From Halococcus salifodinae DSM 8989 (GTDB lineage: Archaea; Halobacteriota; Halobacteria; Halobacteriales; Halococcaceae), in the NCBI RefSeq assembly GCF_000336935.1, contig NZ_AOME01000054.1:106770-170769 (forward strand): a stretch of DNA of 64,000 nucleotides. The letters are read 5' to 3'. The stretch's first letter is position 1. Each line of letters starts with the position of its first letter. The notes under the pieces were generated by a model that saw nothing but the letters and a program-made list of their open reading frames with translations, had not been told where the DNA came from and ran no database searches. Position numbers and translations under genes: made by a program. Positions 9,314 to 18,863 of this stretch are shown piece by piece.

Positions 9314-9837
9314 TCTTGTTCCTCCGCTCGTTCGGGATGCAGTTCGTCCGCGATCGGACTCGTCTCGTCGAATCCCACGAGATCCTCCTCGCTCACGTCG
9401 ACTTTCCGCGAGGGCGTCGTTACCCGCGCGCCGTCGACGACGATGTGTCCATGAGAAACGAACTGACGGGCCTGCTGGACCGTGTTCGCGAGGCCTGTGC
9501 GGTAGACGATGGTCTGGAGCCGGCGTTCGAGCACGTCCGTGACTTCGAGGCTCAACACGTCGTCGAGCCCGTCGGTTTCGTCGAGAATGCCGAGCCGTCG
9601 GAGCCGCGCGAGGAACGGTTCGCCCTCGCGTTCGGCAGCGTCGACATCGCCCTGAGCGTCGCCGAGTAGTCGTCGCGCCTCGCGGCGGAACCCGCGAAGT
9701 TCGGACTGCGCTCTCCACAGCTCCTCTTTGTTCTTCAGGCCGTAGCGCCCGACGAGGTTCGACTCCTCAGAAATGCGCTCGCCCTGGTACGGATGATTCG
9801 GCGTCTCGTAGGCCTTGGTGTTGGATCCGAGTGCCAT
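9310..9837 (-). CDS. rps4: 30S ribosomal protein uS4
   Basis: Small-subunit protein S4, 175 aa. It begins [21 protein letters not shown] and includes an S4 RNA-binding domain ([17 protein letters not shown] ... [18 protein letters not shown]) with an acidic C-terminal tail. It directly follows rps13 and overlaps rps11. Confidence 0.97.
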   Translation of the reverse strand: MALGSNTKAYETPNHPYQGERISEESNLVGRYGLKNKEELWRAQSELRGFRREARRLLGDAQGDVDAAEREGEPFLARLRRLGILDETDGLDDVLSLEVTDVLERRLQTIVYRTGLANTVQQARQFVSHGHIVVDGARVTTPSRKVDVSEEDLVGFDETSPIADELHPERAEEQE

Positions 9838-10356
9838 CTATTCGCCCTCCGCTTCCTCTTCCATCTCTTCCTGGATGGCTTCGACGTTCACGCCGATCGT
9901 CCCTTCCGAGCGGCCGGTGGACTTGGTGCGCTGGCCACGGACCTTCTGGCCGCGCTCGTGGCGGACGCCCTTGTACGAACTGATCATCTGCATGCGGTTG
10001 ATGTCCTGCTGACGAGTCAGCGAGAGGTCGTTGCCGACCTCGTGGGTGGTCTCGCCGGTGAAGTAATCGGCCGGGCGGTTGGTGAGCCACGCCGGCACGT
10101 CCTCGGCGAACCCTTCGACGTGCTCGATGATCGAATCGACTGCGTCGTCGTCGAGTCGACCGAGCGTCGCCGATCGGTCGACCTCCGCCTCCGCCGCGAT
10201 GATGCGAGCGGCCCGCCGTCCGACACCGTTCATGCCGGTCAGCGCCCGCTCGACGCTTTTCGTCCCGTCGAGGTCGGTCTGGCCGATTCGGACGAAGTAG
10301 CGGATGTCCTCCTCCTCTTCGTCCTCGGCCGGTGTGTCTGGGTCTTCTGCGCTCAT
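9838..10356 (-). CDS. rps13: 30S ribosomal protein uS13
   Basis: Small-subunit protein S13, 172 aa. After an acidic N-terminus the core begins DIRYFVRIGQTDLDGTKSVERAL and ends with SYKGVRHERGQKVRGQRTKSTGR, the basic segment contacting the P-site, followed by an acidic haloarchaeal tail. It is the first protein gene after tRNA-Ser; its stop abuts the rps4 ATG. Confidence 0.97.
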   Translation of the reverse strand: MSAEDPDTPAEDEEEEDIRYFVRIGQTDLDGTKSVERALTGMNGVGRRAARIIAAEAEVDRSATLGRLDDDAVDSIIEHVEGFAEDVPAWLTNRPADYFTGETTHEVGNDLSLTRQQDINRMQMISSYKGVRHERGQKVRGQRTKSTGRSEGTIGVNVEAIQEEMEEEAEGE

Positions 10357-10372
10357 ATGCTGTGGTTCGGAG

Positions 10373-10457
10373 CGTCGTGGCTGGGATTCGAACCCAGGAG
10401 GCTGTGCGCCACAGAGTTAGCAACCCTGCGCCTTGGGCCAGGCTTGGCTACCACGAC
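10373..10457 (-). tRNA. tRNA-Ser (anticodon GCT)
   Basis: An 85-nt class II tRNA on the minus strand. Acceptor stem GTCGTGG pairs with CCACGAC, and the discriminator is G as in serine tRNAs. The anticodon stem CAGGG/CTCTG encloses loop TTGCTAA, anticodon GCT (reads AGC/AGU). A long variable arm and the T-arm CTGGGTTCGAATCCCAG are clear. It lies immediately upstream of rps13. Confidence 0.95.
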
Positions 10458-10532
10458 CCACGCTGTTAGTCTCGCTCTCTCGAACTCGGGGCCGACCCCC
10501 TGCAGTACGTGTTTCGGACTAATTCGACGCGG

Positions 10533-10540
10533 GTATTTAA
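10533..10540 (-). promoter_or_regulatory. TATA-like element upstream of tRNA-Ser/rps13
   Basis: On the minus strand the sequence TTAAATAC lies about 75 bp upstream of the mature tRNA-Ser 5' end. It is the only AT-rich octamer in a GC-rich region and is the likely promoter of the tRNA-Ser/rps13-rps4-rps11-rpoD transcript. Confidence 0.4.
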
Positions 10541-10707
10541 CCCCAACGAAACCCGGGTCGGGATCGGGAACCGGCGCTGCGGCGGGTGCCCAACCATCCA
10601 CCGACGCTCCACCAGCGGCCAGCCATCCACCACGCACCGTCGAGCCGCCGTCTTCGATCGATCGGCGGGTTCCCAACCCTTATCGCTCGGGCGGAGCTAC
10701 CCTGGCC

Positions 10708-11775
10708 ATGAACGAGGACGACGTGCGATCGCTGCTTCGCGGCGTCGAGGACCCCGATCTCGGTGACAATATCGTTTCGCTCGGCCTGGTCAACGACATC
10801 GAAATGCGGGAAGGAGTCGCCCACGTCTCGCTCGCGCTCGGCGCGCCCTACTCCCCGAACGAGACCGCGATCGCGGCCGAGGTGCGCGAGGTGCTGAGCG
10901 AGGAGGGGATCGAGTGTGAACTCACCGCGAACGTCGACCGGCCGGCCGAGGGAGATGTCCTTCCCGACGTCAAGAACGTCATCGCGGTCGCCTCGGGCAA
11001 GGGCGGAGTTGGGAAATCCACTGTCGCCGTGAATCTCGCCGCCGGCCTCTCGCAACTGGGCGCGCGCGTGGGACTGTTCGATGCCGACGTGTACGGCCCG
11101 AACGTCCCGCGGATGGTCGACGCCGACGAGCGGCCCCAGGCCACCGCCGAAGAGCAAATCATCCCGCCGGAGAAGTACGGCATGAAGCTGATGAGCATGG
11201 ACTTTCTGACTGGTGAGGACGATCCCGTGATCTGGCGCGGTCCGATGGTCCACAAGCTCATCACCCAACTGTTCGAGGACGTCGAGTGGGGATCGCTCGA
11301 TTACATGGTGATCGACCTTCCGCCGGGAACGGGCGACACCCAGCTCACCCTCCTCCAGACCGTGCCGATCGCGGGCGCAGTGATCGTGACCACACCCCAG
11401 GAGGTCGCCGTCGACGACGCCAAGAAGGGCCTGGAGATGTTCGGCAAACACGAGACGCCCGTGTTGGGGATCGTCGAGAACATGAGCGGCTTTCGGTGTC
11501 CCGACTGCGGCTCCGAGCACGCGCTCTTCGGGGAGGGTGGCGGCGAGGCGTTCGCCGACGAGGTCGAGATGCCGTTCCTCGGCGAACTCCCGCTCGATCC
11601 ACGCGTCAGGGAAGGTGGCGACGATGGCGCACCGATCGTGCTCGACGACGGCGAGACTGGCGACGCGTTCCGACAGTTCACTGAACGGACCGCGAACAAC
11701 GTCGGAATCGTCCACCGCCAGCGGCTGAGCAACGGCCGCCAGGGCGAGGAACCGGCACCGGATCCTTCGTCGTAG
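10708..11775 (+). CDS. apbC: Mrp/NBP35-type Fe-S cluster carrier ATPase
   Basis: P-loop ATPase that assembles or transfers Fe-S clusters to apo-proteins in the cytoplasm, 355 aa. Residues 1-85 form a MIP18 (DUF59) domain (VRSLLRGVEDPDLGDNIVSLGLV). The deviant Walker A VASGKGGVGKSTVAVNLA follows, then LFDADVYGPNVPRM, MVIDLPPGTGDTQLTL and a CPDCG motif suited to a bridging cluster. The ATG at 10708 is chosen because the DUF59 domain begins directly after it; the long open frame upstream is antisense to tRNA-Ser/rps13. Confidence 0.93.
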   Translation: MNEDDVRSLLRGVEDPDLGDNIVSLGLVNDIEMREGVAHVSLALGAPYSPNETAIAAEVREVLSEEGIECELTANVDRPAEGDVLPDVKNVIAVASGKGGVGKSTVAVNLAAGLSQLGARVGLFDADVYGPNVPRMVDADERPQATAEEQIIPPEKYGMKLMSMDFLTGEDDPVIWRGPMVHKLITQLFEDVEWGSLDYMVIDLPPGTGDTQLTLLQTVPIAGAVIVTTPQEVAVDDAKKGLEMFGKHETPVLGIVENMSGFRCPDCGSEHALFGEGGGEAFADEVEMPFLGELPLDPRVREGGDDGAPIVLDDGETGDAFRQFTERTANNVGIVHRQRLSNGRQGEEPAPDPSS

Positions 11776-12116
11776 TACAAAACGACTGATACTCAGAAGT
11801 CGTTGTACAAAACTCTGCCCGAAATCTGCTAGAAACTGTGACGGAGTTTTCCTACGTCGCTTGACCCCGTTCAGACACCACAGTTGATTTGACCGGCTTG
11901 TTGTGTCTCGATGATGAATACGAATTATTCTGTCTACCTCCTCCCCGAAAGTCCATCTATCGTCGTTCCACGGTCGATCCCATCGCCGTCCGCGAGTGAC
12001 AGAGCTCAGTCGCGACACAGCCAAGCACGAGCAGGAGCTGGGCTAAATACAACCTTTTCTGTTCAAGAGAGTCTATCCGTAGCGGACCGCTTCGACGTTC
12101 GCCGATCCCGTAGCGG
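11776..12116. other. Intergenic stretch with short inverted repeat and lower GC
   Basis: No convincing gene. At the left end ACGACT and AGTCGT form a 6-bp inverted repeat separated by 10 bp (11782-11803), flanked on both sides by copies of GTACAAAAC; it could end the apbC transcript. The rest, to the stop of the convergent gene, is less GC-rich than its neighbours and might be an insertion-sequence relic, but I see no terminal repeats. Confidence 0.35.
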
Positions 12117-13268
12117 CTACCGATACGACTCGGTCGCCGCGTCGATCCAGTCGAGGCTGTGTTCCGGGAGCAGCCCGTCGTTATAAAAGGAGACACGCTC
12201 GACGCCGGCGTCGGCGAGGCCGTCCACGACGTCGACGAGCGCCGCTCGGTTCTCGATCGCTGGATGGCCCGCGAGGACGCCGGCGTGAACCGGCGTGTCA
12301 GTGAGTGATCGGGCTGTACGAACGCAATCGGTGATCTCTGCTCGATCCGATCCGTATGCGAGGGCTACGTGGTGATCGAGATCGGCCGCGAGTCGGTCGG
12401 GATCGGCCCCGTACTTCCACGCGTTCTCCGGTGCGAGGTTCGGGAGGTAGTACCCGAGATCCGCGTTGGCTTCCTGGCGAAGATCGGCGAACACGTCTGC
12501 AAGGGTTTCGCAGCGAACCGCCACGTACGACCGGACTGCCTGGTGGTGCATGAGCCAGGCGGCGACGTCGATGTCCGATGAGCGCTTCCCTGCTGCAATG
12601 GCGTCGAGGGTCTCGACACACTGCTCCCGCGCTCGCTCGACGTCGACACCGGCGTCGGCCGCGTTCGCTCGACACGCATCACAGAAACAGAGTCCGAACA
12701 GGAACTCGCCGAGATCTCCGAGGTCGACGTGGATCTTCTGGTGGTGCCAGCCGAACCCGGTTCCATAGAAGTAATCGAACTGTTCGAGCTCGATCCGTTC
12801 GAACGGGGCTCGTGTGTCGAGGTCCGCAACGAGCGTCGTGAGATACCGCTGCACCGCCAGCTTCGACGGACAGAGCCCGAAGACGAGTCGATCCCCGTAC
12901 GGGTTTTCGATCGCAAGGTCGCGGTTTGCCATCCCGAGCCGTGAGTTGTGACAGCCGACGGTCCACGAGTTGAGTGCGAGCGAGGTGTCGGCGATCCCGT
13001 CGACGATCTCGGCCAGCCAATCGTCCTCACTCATCTGCTCGTTCGGTACGGGTTCGAGCCGGCCGTACTCCCCGTCCGGCTGGAAGTACGCACTCGCCTG
13101 CGCGAAGAACGTGCTGCGGCCCGGCTGGCGGGGGTGGTACGTCTGGACTGCGTGGTAGTTCGTCGCGAGCGTGATCTCGTCGATCCCGATGCGTTCCAAT
13201 CGCCTCGCAGCCCGTTCGACACCCTCGTCCACGAGGCTCCACGGGTACGCCCAGATCGCGAACTCCAT
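12117..13268 (-). CDS. Hypothetical TIM-barrel-like protein with CxCxxC motif (possible glycoside hydrolase)
   Basis: A 383-aa protein of unrecognised family, with no signal peptide, so probably cytoplasmic. Alternating hydrophobic strands (MEFAIWAYPW, EITLATNYHAVQ, FGLCFCDACRANA, NADLGYYLPNL, VHAGVLAG, GVERVSFYNDGLL) suggest a TIM barrel. The CFCDAC motif after a strand is seen in several putative glycoside hydrolase families. Two genes away lies a sugar ABC transporter, and a second barrel-like protein with a CRCEHC motif (18864-19865) lies on its other side. Glycan hydrolysis or sugar metabolism is inference only. Confidence 0.6.
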   Translation of the reverse strand: MEFAIWAYPWSLVDEGVERAARRLERIGIDEITLATNYHAVQTYHPRQPGRSTFFAQASAYFQPDGEYGRLEPVPNEQMSEDDWLAEIVDGIADTSLALNSWTVGCHNSRLGMANRDLAIENPYGDRLVFGLCPSKLAVQRYLTTLVADLDTRAPFERIELEQFDYFYGTGFGWHHQKIHVDLGDLGEFLFGLCFCDACRANAADAGVDVERAREQCVETLDAIAAGKRSSDIDVAAWLMHHQAVRSYVAVRCETLADVFADLRQEANADLGYYLPNLAPENAWKYGADPDRLAADLDHHVALAYGSDRAEITDCVRTARSLTDTPVHAGVLAGHPAIENRAALVDVVDGLADAGVERVSFYNDGLLPEHSLDWIDAATESYR

Positions 13269-13348
13269 ACTCGACCGACCACCGGGGCGTACATAGATGC
13301 TCGGTGTGGTGTCGCCGGAGATCGATCGTCCACTACACCGGAGCCGGG

Positions 13349-14194
13349 CTACTCCCGTGTCGGTGCCTCGTCCGCATCGTAGACGCGCTCGTGGAACGAT
13401 TGATCGAGACCGGCGGTGAGACCGCCGTCGACCACGAGGTTCGACCCGGTGACGAACGACGATCGTTCCGATGCGAGAAACAGGGTCGCGTCAGCAACTT
13501 CGTCGGGCCGTCCGAACCGGCCGAGCGGGTACTGGTCGAGCCACTCCTCGCGCGCACTCCGCTCGTCGTCCCGATCGCCCACGTCCATCTCGTCAGCACG
13601 AGCCTCGGTCTCGATCGTACCGGGAGAAACGACGTTCGCCCGGATGCCGTGTCGACCGTACTGGGCGGCGATCAGCCGACAGAGCGAGAGGATCCCGCCC
13701 TTGGCCGCCGTGTAGCCAGTCAAGCCGATACCGGTGAGCGCGTTCGCGGTGCCCATGAACACGATCGAGCCACCGCCGCCGTCGACCATGACCGGCAGCG
13801 CCGCCTTGACCGTCCGGAACTGACCTGTGAGATTCACATCCAGGTTCGCCTCGAAGACGTCCTCGTCGATGCGATGGAGAGCATCGTCGTCGATCATCCC
13901 GCCGGCGTTCGGCACGAGGACATCGATGCCGCCGAACCGTTCCACGGCCGCCTCGATGAGCGAGTCCACGTCCCCGGAATCGGTGACATCACAGACGACG
14001 CCGTGTGCGCGGCCGGGCGTGTCGGCGTCGGTGATCGCGTTGGCGACCGCCTGAATTTCCGTGTTCGAGCGCGAACAGAGGACGAGGTTTGCGCCGGCCT
14101 CGGCCAACCGCTCGGCGATCGCTCGGCCGATCCCCGACGATGCGCCGGTGACGACGGCCGTCTCGTTCGAAAGCACGCCTTCGATGTCGGTCAT
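13349..14194 (-). CDS. Short-chain dehydrogenase/reductase
   Basis: Classical SDR of 281 aa. The cofactor motif TGASSGIG lies near residue 18; an acidic Asp (VVCDVTDSGD) precedes the NAG motif (VLVPNAGGM). The catalytic pattern is atypical: the usual Ser region reads IVFMGTANALTG and is followed by GYTAAKGG, which holds the Y and K. It probably oxidises or reduces a sugar or sugar alcohol with NAD(P). It is divergent from the sugar ABC transporter operon and co-directional with the TIM-barrel gene downstream. Confidence 0.85.
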   Translation of the reverse strand: MTDIEGVLSNETAVVTGASSGIGRAIAERLAEAGANLVLCSRSNTEIQAVANAITDADTPGRAHGVVCDVTDSGDVDSLIEAAVERFGGIDVLVPNAGGMIDDDALHRIDEDVFEANLDVNLTGQFRTVKAALPVMVDGGGGSIVFMGTANALTGIGLTGYTAAKGGILSLCRLIAAQYGRHGIRANVVSPGTIETEARADEMDVGDRDDERSAREEWLDQYPLGRFGRPDEVADATLFLASERSSFVTGSNLVVDGGLTAGLDQSFHERVYDADEAPTRE

Positions 14195-14391
14195 TGGTCG
14201 ATACCGAGAGCGCCACCCGGCAGAATCTTAACTGTACCGCCGACGGGTCGCGATAGTACTGTTCGTCGACGGCCCGGCACTATCATCGAGTCGAAACGAA
14301 ACGACTCGGTAGTGCACGCTACTGACGATCGGCCGGACAGATGGTCCGTTCTCCCGCCGACAAACGTTACGCGGGCTACAGTATAACCAAG

Positions 14392-14399
14392 TTTTATAT
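14392..14399 (+). promoter_or_regulatory. TATA box of sugar ABC transporter operon
   Basis: TTTTATAT centred about 28 bp upstream of the ATG at 14424, the spacing expected for a leaderless haloarchaeal transcript. This supports the ATG at 14424 over the GTG at 14406. Confidence 0.6.
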
Positions 14400-14423
14400 G
14401 CGTGGGTGAGTTTCACAGCCGTG

Positions 14424-15752
14424 ATGTCTGATAGAACAGCGGGTAGAGCCGAACGTAGCATCGACCGGCGGGAGATGCTTGGCGCTCTCGGCGCCGGCGG
14501 TGCGGTGGTCATCACTGGCTGCCTCGGTGACATCGGTGGCGGTGGCAACGGTAGTGACGGGAACGGTAGTGGTGGAGGCGATGGCAGCAACTCGCTCCAG
14601 TTCCTCACGATGGGTGTCGGCGAGAACATCAAGCAGTTCTTCACGGAGAACAACAAGAAATTCGAGGAGGAAAACGACGTCTCGCTCGAGTTCACGAGCG
14701 TGACGTGGGATAACGCCCAGCAGACGGTCAACAACCGCGTCGACGGCGACAAGGCACCGGACGTCGGTCGCTGGCCGGCTCGGTGGATCCCACAGCTCGT
14801 AGGCAAGGAGGCGTTGGTCCCGCTCGACGACATGATGGGTGGCGACTTCGGCGGGAAGTTCTACGAGGGAATGGCGGAGGGCTGTAAGTACGAGGGATCG
14901 TACTACGGGGCCCCGTGGGCCGCCTCGAACAAGTGTTTCTACTACAACAAGGACGTCTTCGAGTCGGCAGGTCTCGATCCAGAGAACCCCTCGCTCGACA
15001 CGTGGGACGACATGCTTGCGGCGGCCCAGACGGTCACCGAGAAGACCGACACGCCGGCGCTCGGCCTCGCGGGTGCCGACGCGATCGAGACCGGCTCCCA
15101 GTACTACCACTACCACTGGTCGCACGGTGCCGACCTCGTCGACGATGATGGGAAACCCGTGGTCAACTCCGACGCGGGCGTCGAGGCGCTGACGTTCTTC
15201 TCGGATCTGCATCTCGAGCACGGCGTGACCCAGTCCTCGCCGCTGTCCTCGACCCGTCAGGACATCCGTCAGCTGTTCGAGGGTGGCGATCTCGGGATGG
15301 TGATCGCTCACGTCTACACGGGGATCAACATCGACGATAGCGATACGGACTTCGGCTACGGCATCGTTCAGGTGCCGAAGGGGCCAACAGGCCGCTTCAG
15401 CCTGAACACCATCGACGCCGTATCGGTGTTCGCCCAGACGGAGGTCGAGGACGCTGCGAAGGACCTCCTCCGGTTTTACTTCGACGAGGATCGTCATTTC
15501 CAGTACGCGAAAAACAAGGGGTTCATGCCCACGATCGAGGCGGTCGGCGAGCGCGATTACTTCCAAGACTCGAAGAACTGGGCTCCGTACATCGAGGCGG
15601 GACAGTACGCACGTGCCCGGCCGAAGCTCACGAACTTCAACGAGTTCAACAGCCGGGTGGTCCAGGCGATTCAGGAGGCGCTGGGCGACCAGAAATCGCC
15701 GCAGAAGGCGCTCGACGACGCCCAGAGCGATCTCGAAGAACTGACCGGGTGA
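14424..15752 (+). CDS. Sugar ABC transporter substrate-binding lipoprotein
   Basis: Family 1 extracellular solute-binding protein (MalE-like), 442 aa from the ATG. It has a Tat signal (DRREMLGALGAGGAVVITGC) ending in a lipobox cysteine, then a Gly/Asn/Ser-rich linker. The mature domain has features of carbohydrate binders (APDVGRWPARWIPQL, APWAASNKCFYYNKDVFESAGLDP, LGLAGADAIETG). It would deliver an oligosaccharide to the two permeases that follow. Substrate is unknown; the neighbouring chitinases make chito-oligosaccharides possible. Confidence 0.93.
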   Translation: MSDRTAGRAERSIDRREMLGALGAGGAVVITGCLGDIGGGGNGSDGNGSGGGDGSNSLQFLTMGVGENIKQFFTENNKKFEEENDVSLEFTSVTWDNAQQTVNNRVDGDKAPDVGRWPARWIPQLVGKEALVPLDDMMGGDFGGKFYEGMAEGCKYEGSYYGAPWAASNKCFYYNKDVFESAGLDPENPSLDTWDDMLAAAQTVTEKTDTPALGLAGADAIETGSQYYHYHWSHGADLVDDDGKPVVNSDAGVEALTFFSDLHLEHGVTQSSPLSSTRQDIRQLFEGGDLGMVIAHVYTGINIDDSDTDFGYGIVQVPKGPTGRFSLNTIDAVSVFAQTEVEDAAKDLLRFYFDEDRHFQYAKNKGFMPTIEAVGERDYFQDSKNWAPYIEAGQYARARPKLTNFNEFNSRVVQAIQEALGDQKSPQKALDDAQSDLEELTG

Positions 15753-15762
15753 GGACGATCAC

Positions 15763-16701
15763 ATGGGATTCGCCGAAGACTACACCGAACCTACGTCGGA
15801 TTCGCGTCTCGAACGGGGGCTCGATCACCTCCAGCAGAACAGTCGCGCGTATCTGCTGATCGCGCCGACGATCGTGTTCTTGCTGGCGGTCATCGGCTAT
15901 CCGATCCTGGAGACGTTCCGGCTGTCGCTGTTCCGCGCTCCCTCCGAGACCAGCATCGAGACGTTCGTCGGTCTCCAGAACTACGTCGAGATTCTCAACA
16001 GCGATGTCTTCTATCAGCTACTCTGGCAGACCGGCCGGTGGGTGGTCGTCGGAGTCGCGGCCAAGACGCTGCTCGGCCTCCTCATTGCCGTCCATCTCAA
16101 CGGCGATATCGCCGGCCGGAAGTTCTTCCGGACTGCCTTCCTCGTCCCGTGGGGGATCCCCTACGCGATTTCGGCGGTGGTGTTCACGTGGATCGAACAT
16201 CCACAGTACGGCTACTTCAACGCCATCCTGATCAAACTGGGCGTGATCGAGGAAGGGATCGGCATCCTCGGAAGCCCGGAAATCGCGTGGATCGGGACGG
16301 TCGCCGCGGACGTCTGGATCGGGACGCCGTTCATGGCGATCATCCTGCTCGCCGGCCTCCAGTCGATCCCGGAGGACCTCTACGAGGCCGCCGCGGTCGA
16401 CGGGGCCGAGCGGTGGCACCAGTTCCGCCACATCACGCTGCCCCAGCTCAAAGGCGTGATCCTGATCGCCACGTTGCTCTCGACGATCTGGACGTTCGTC
16501 TCGTTCGACGTGATCTGGACGATGACCGGCGGTGGGCCGATCGACACGACCCACACCCTCGTGACGTGGATCTACCAGACCGGGCTCGAAAACGGCAATC
16601 TCGGGATGGGTGCCGCCTACAGCGTCATCGGCTTTCTCCTCCTGATGGCGTTCGCCGTCGTCTATCTCCGGGTCTACACCAGCGGGGGTGAGGAGCTGTG
16701 A
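15763..16701 (+). CDS. Sugar ABC transporter permease (MalF-like)
   Basis: Integral membrane permease of the CUT1 sugar family, 312 aa. The first membrane segment is AYLLIAPTIVFLLAVIGYPI. The cytoplasmic EAA loop (EAAAVDGAERWHQFRHITLPQLKG) that docks with the ATPase lies near residue 210. It starts 10 bp after the binding-protein stop and nearly abuts the second permease. Confidence 0.93.
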   Translation: MGFAEDYTEPTSDSRLERGLDHLQQNSRAYLLIAPTIVFLLAVIGYPILETFRLSLFRAPSETSIETFVGLQNYVEILNSDVFYQLLWQTGRWVVVGVAAKTLLGLLIAVHLNGDIAGRKFFRTAFLVPWGIPYAISAVVFTWIEHPQYGYFNAILIKLGVIEEGIGILGSPEIAWIGTVAADVWIGTPFMAIILLAGLQSIPEDLYEAAAVDGAERWHQFRHITLPQLKGVILIATLLSTIWTFVSFDVIWTMTGGGPIDTTHTLVTWIYQTGLENGNLGMGAAYSVIGFLLLMAFAVVYLRVYTSGGEEL

Positions 16702-16703
16702 CG

Positions 16704-17543
16704 ATGGCCGGCCAGGACCGAGGACGACTGCGGAAAGTGCGTCTCTACGGCGTGTTGCTCGTGCTGTTCGGGGTCATGATGTTCCCGTTCTACACGATGT
16801 TTTCGAGTACGCTCAAGCCCGAGTCGGGGCTGTTCGCCTCCCCTGCAACCCTCGTCCCGACCGAGCCCACGATCCAGAGCTATCTCGCAGTGTGGGGCCA
16901 GACCGACGTGCTGCTCTGGATCGCGAACAGCTTCCTGATCTCGGGCGGGACCGTCGTCCTGACGCTGCTGCTCGCGATCCCGGCCGCGTACTCGTGTGCG
17001 CGCAACGACTTCGTGGGCAAGCGGACGTTCCTGCTGGCCGTGCTGGTGGGGCAGATGTTCGCACCGGTGGTGTTGATCGTCGGGCTGTTCGATGTCGTCA
17101 CCGGCTTCGGGCTGTTCAACAGCTATCTCGCGGTCATCATCCCGGCCGCGGCGTTCACGCTTCCGTTCAACGTCTGGATGCTGTACGGCTACTTCGGGAC
17201 GATCCCGGTCTCCCTGGAGGAGTCGGCGCGGATCGACGGTGCGAGCCAACTCCAGATCCTGACGAAGATCGTGTTGCCGCTGACGAAGCCGGCGCTCGTC
17301 GCCAGCATCACCTACACGTTCCTCTACGCGTGGAATCGCCTGCTGTTCGTACTGACCTTCCTCACCGACGCGGGCAAGTACAACGTCCCACGGGGCGTGT
17401 TCTCGATGGTCGGCGCGCTCCAGACCGACTGGCGGATGATGCTCACGGTGTCGGTCATCGGCATCGTCCCTCTCCTGATCCTGTTCGCCTTCCTCGAAGA
17501 GTACATCGTCGCTGGGATGACCAGCGGTGCGGTGAAGGACTGA
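16704..17543 (+). CDS. Sugar ABC transporter permease (MalG-like)
   Basis: Second CUT1-type permease, about 279 aa. It has six predicted membrane segments, beginning LYGVLLVLFGVMMFPFYTMF, and an EAA loop (ESARIDGASQLQILTKIVLPLTKPAL). Two starts are possible: GTG 16698, overlapping the previous gene by 4 bp, or ATG 16704. A GAGGAG element 8 bp before the ATG favours 16704. The gene converges on the ATPase gene coded on the other strand. Confidence 0.92.
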   Translation: MAGQDRGRLRKVRLYGVLLVLFGVMMFPFYTMFSSTLKPESGLFASPATLVPTEPTIQSYLAVWGQTDVLLWIANSFLISGGTVVLTLLLAIPAAYSCARNDFVGKRTFLLAVLVGQMFAPVVLIVGLFDVVTGFGLFNSYLAVIIPAAAFTLPFNVWMLYGYFGTIPVSLEESARIDGASQLQILTKIVLPLTKPALVASITYTFLYAWNRLLFVLTFLTDAGKYNVPRGVFSMVGALQTDWRMMLTVSVIGIVPLLILFAFLEEYIVAGMTSGAVKD

Positions 17544-17570
17544 TCCACGTCGATCGTCGGCGAGGGCGTT

Positions 17571-18671
17571 TCAGGCCGTCGTCACCGTCTTCGGTTCGTC
17601 GTCGAGCGGGACACGTTCGCCGTCCTCGCCGAAGAAATGCACGTCGGCCGGATCGAAACCGAGCGAGATCGTGCTGCCCGGCTCGGGGTGGTACTCGCTG
17701 TCGACGCGTGCGGTGATCTCGCCGCTGCCCTCGGCGGGCTGGAGATAGATGAAGTTGTCAGCTCCCATCGGTTCCACGACATCGACCACGGTATCGATAT
17801 GGCCGTCACCGGTGGCGATGGCGAGGTCTTCCGGGCGGACACCGAGCGTGTATTCGCCGGCCGGGAGGTCGATCGGAAGGTTCGTCTCGAACCCCGTTCC
17901 CGCGAGCGCTACGCCGTCGTCGGTCGGTGTCGCGGTCACGTCGAAGAAGTTCATGCTCGGCGAGCCGATGAAGCCGGCGACGAACTCGTTGTTCGGCCTG
18001 TCGTAGCACGTCTTGGGTGCGGCCACTTGCTGGAGTTCGCCGTCGTCGAGGATGGCGATCCGGTCGCCCATCGTCATCGCTTCGGTCTGGTCGTGCGTGA
18101 CGTAGATCGTCGTCACGCCCAGCTCTTCCTGGATGCGCTGGAGCTCGGTCCGCATCTGGGTTCGCAGCTTCGCGTCGAGATTGCTGAGTGGTTCGTCCAT
18201 CAGGAACACGTCGGGATCGCGGACGATCGCGCGGCCGAGCGCGACGCGCTGTTGCTGGCCGCCAGAGAGCTGTTTGGGCAACTGATCGAGCAGCTCCGGG
18301 ATCTCGAGGAGCTCGGCCGCTTCCTCGACACGCGATTCGATCTCGCCGTCGTCGTGCTCGGCGAGGCGGAGCCCGAAGCTCATGTTCTCCCGCACGGTCA
18401 TGTGGGGGTACAGCGCGTAGTTCTGGAACACCATCGCGATGTCGCGGTCCTGAGGCCGGACGTCGTTGACGACCCGATCCCCGATCTCGATCTCGCCCGC
18501 GGTGGCGGTTTCGAGACCGGCGATCATCCGTAGCGTCGTCGACTTGCCGCAGCCCGAGGGGCCGACCATGACGAGGAACTCCCCGTCCTCGACCGCGAGA
18601 TCGACGTCCTCGACCGCGAGGAGATCGTCGTCGTACACCTTTGCGACCCCCGAGAGATCGACATTACTCAT
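17571..18671 (-). CDS. Sugar ABC transporter ATP-binding protein (MalK/UgpC-like)
   Basis: ATPase subunit, 366 aa, that would energise the CUT1 permeases encoded convergently at 15763-17543. The Walker A is GPSGCGKST, the signature LSGGQQQRVAL, the Walker B DVFLMDEPLSNLDAKLR and the switch histidine lies in VTHDQTEAM. The C-terminal ~120 residues are the TOBE/MalK regulatory domain. ATG at 18669-18671 is preferred to the upstream GTG at 18686. Confidence 0.93.
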   Translation of the reverse strand: MSNVDLSGVAKVYDDDLLAVEDVDLAVEDGEFLVMVGPSGCGKSTTLRMIAGLETATAGEIEIGDRVVNDVRPQDRDIAMVFQNYALYPHMTVRENMSFGLRLAEHDDGEIESRVEEAAELLEIPELLDQLPKQLSGGQQQRVALGRAIVRDPDVFLMDEPLSNLDAKLRTQMRTELQRIQEELGVTTIYVTHDQTEAMTMGDRIAILDDGELQQVAAPKTCYDRPNNEFVAGFIGSPSMNFFDVTATPTDDGVALAGTGFETNLPIDLPAGEYTLGVRPEDLAIATGDGHIDTVVDVVEPMGADNFIYLQPAEGSGEITARVDSEYHPEPGSTISLGFDPADVHFFGEDGERVPLDDEPKTVTTA

Positions 18672-18863
18672 GACAGGTCGTCTCACCCTGCGGAGTTGGG
18701 CAGCAAAAAACTATCGGCGGACGAGACTCCCTCGTGACAGTTTGCTTCACTCGGTCGAGCGTCGTTCGTGCTGACGCCTTCACGTTCGTTGGACCGAAAC
18801 CCCTCGTTCCACCGGGATTGCCGCTACCTCGTGGTTTTTGCCCCTCCCCTCGGTGGGAGTGGT

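Noticed and set aside
11911-12186. 91-codon frame after apbC
   Set aside because: Composition is not haloarchaeal and it runs into the 3' end of the opposing TIM-barrel gene.
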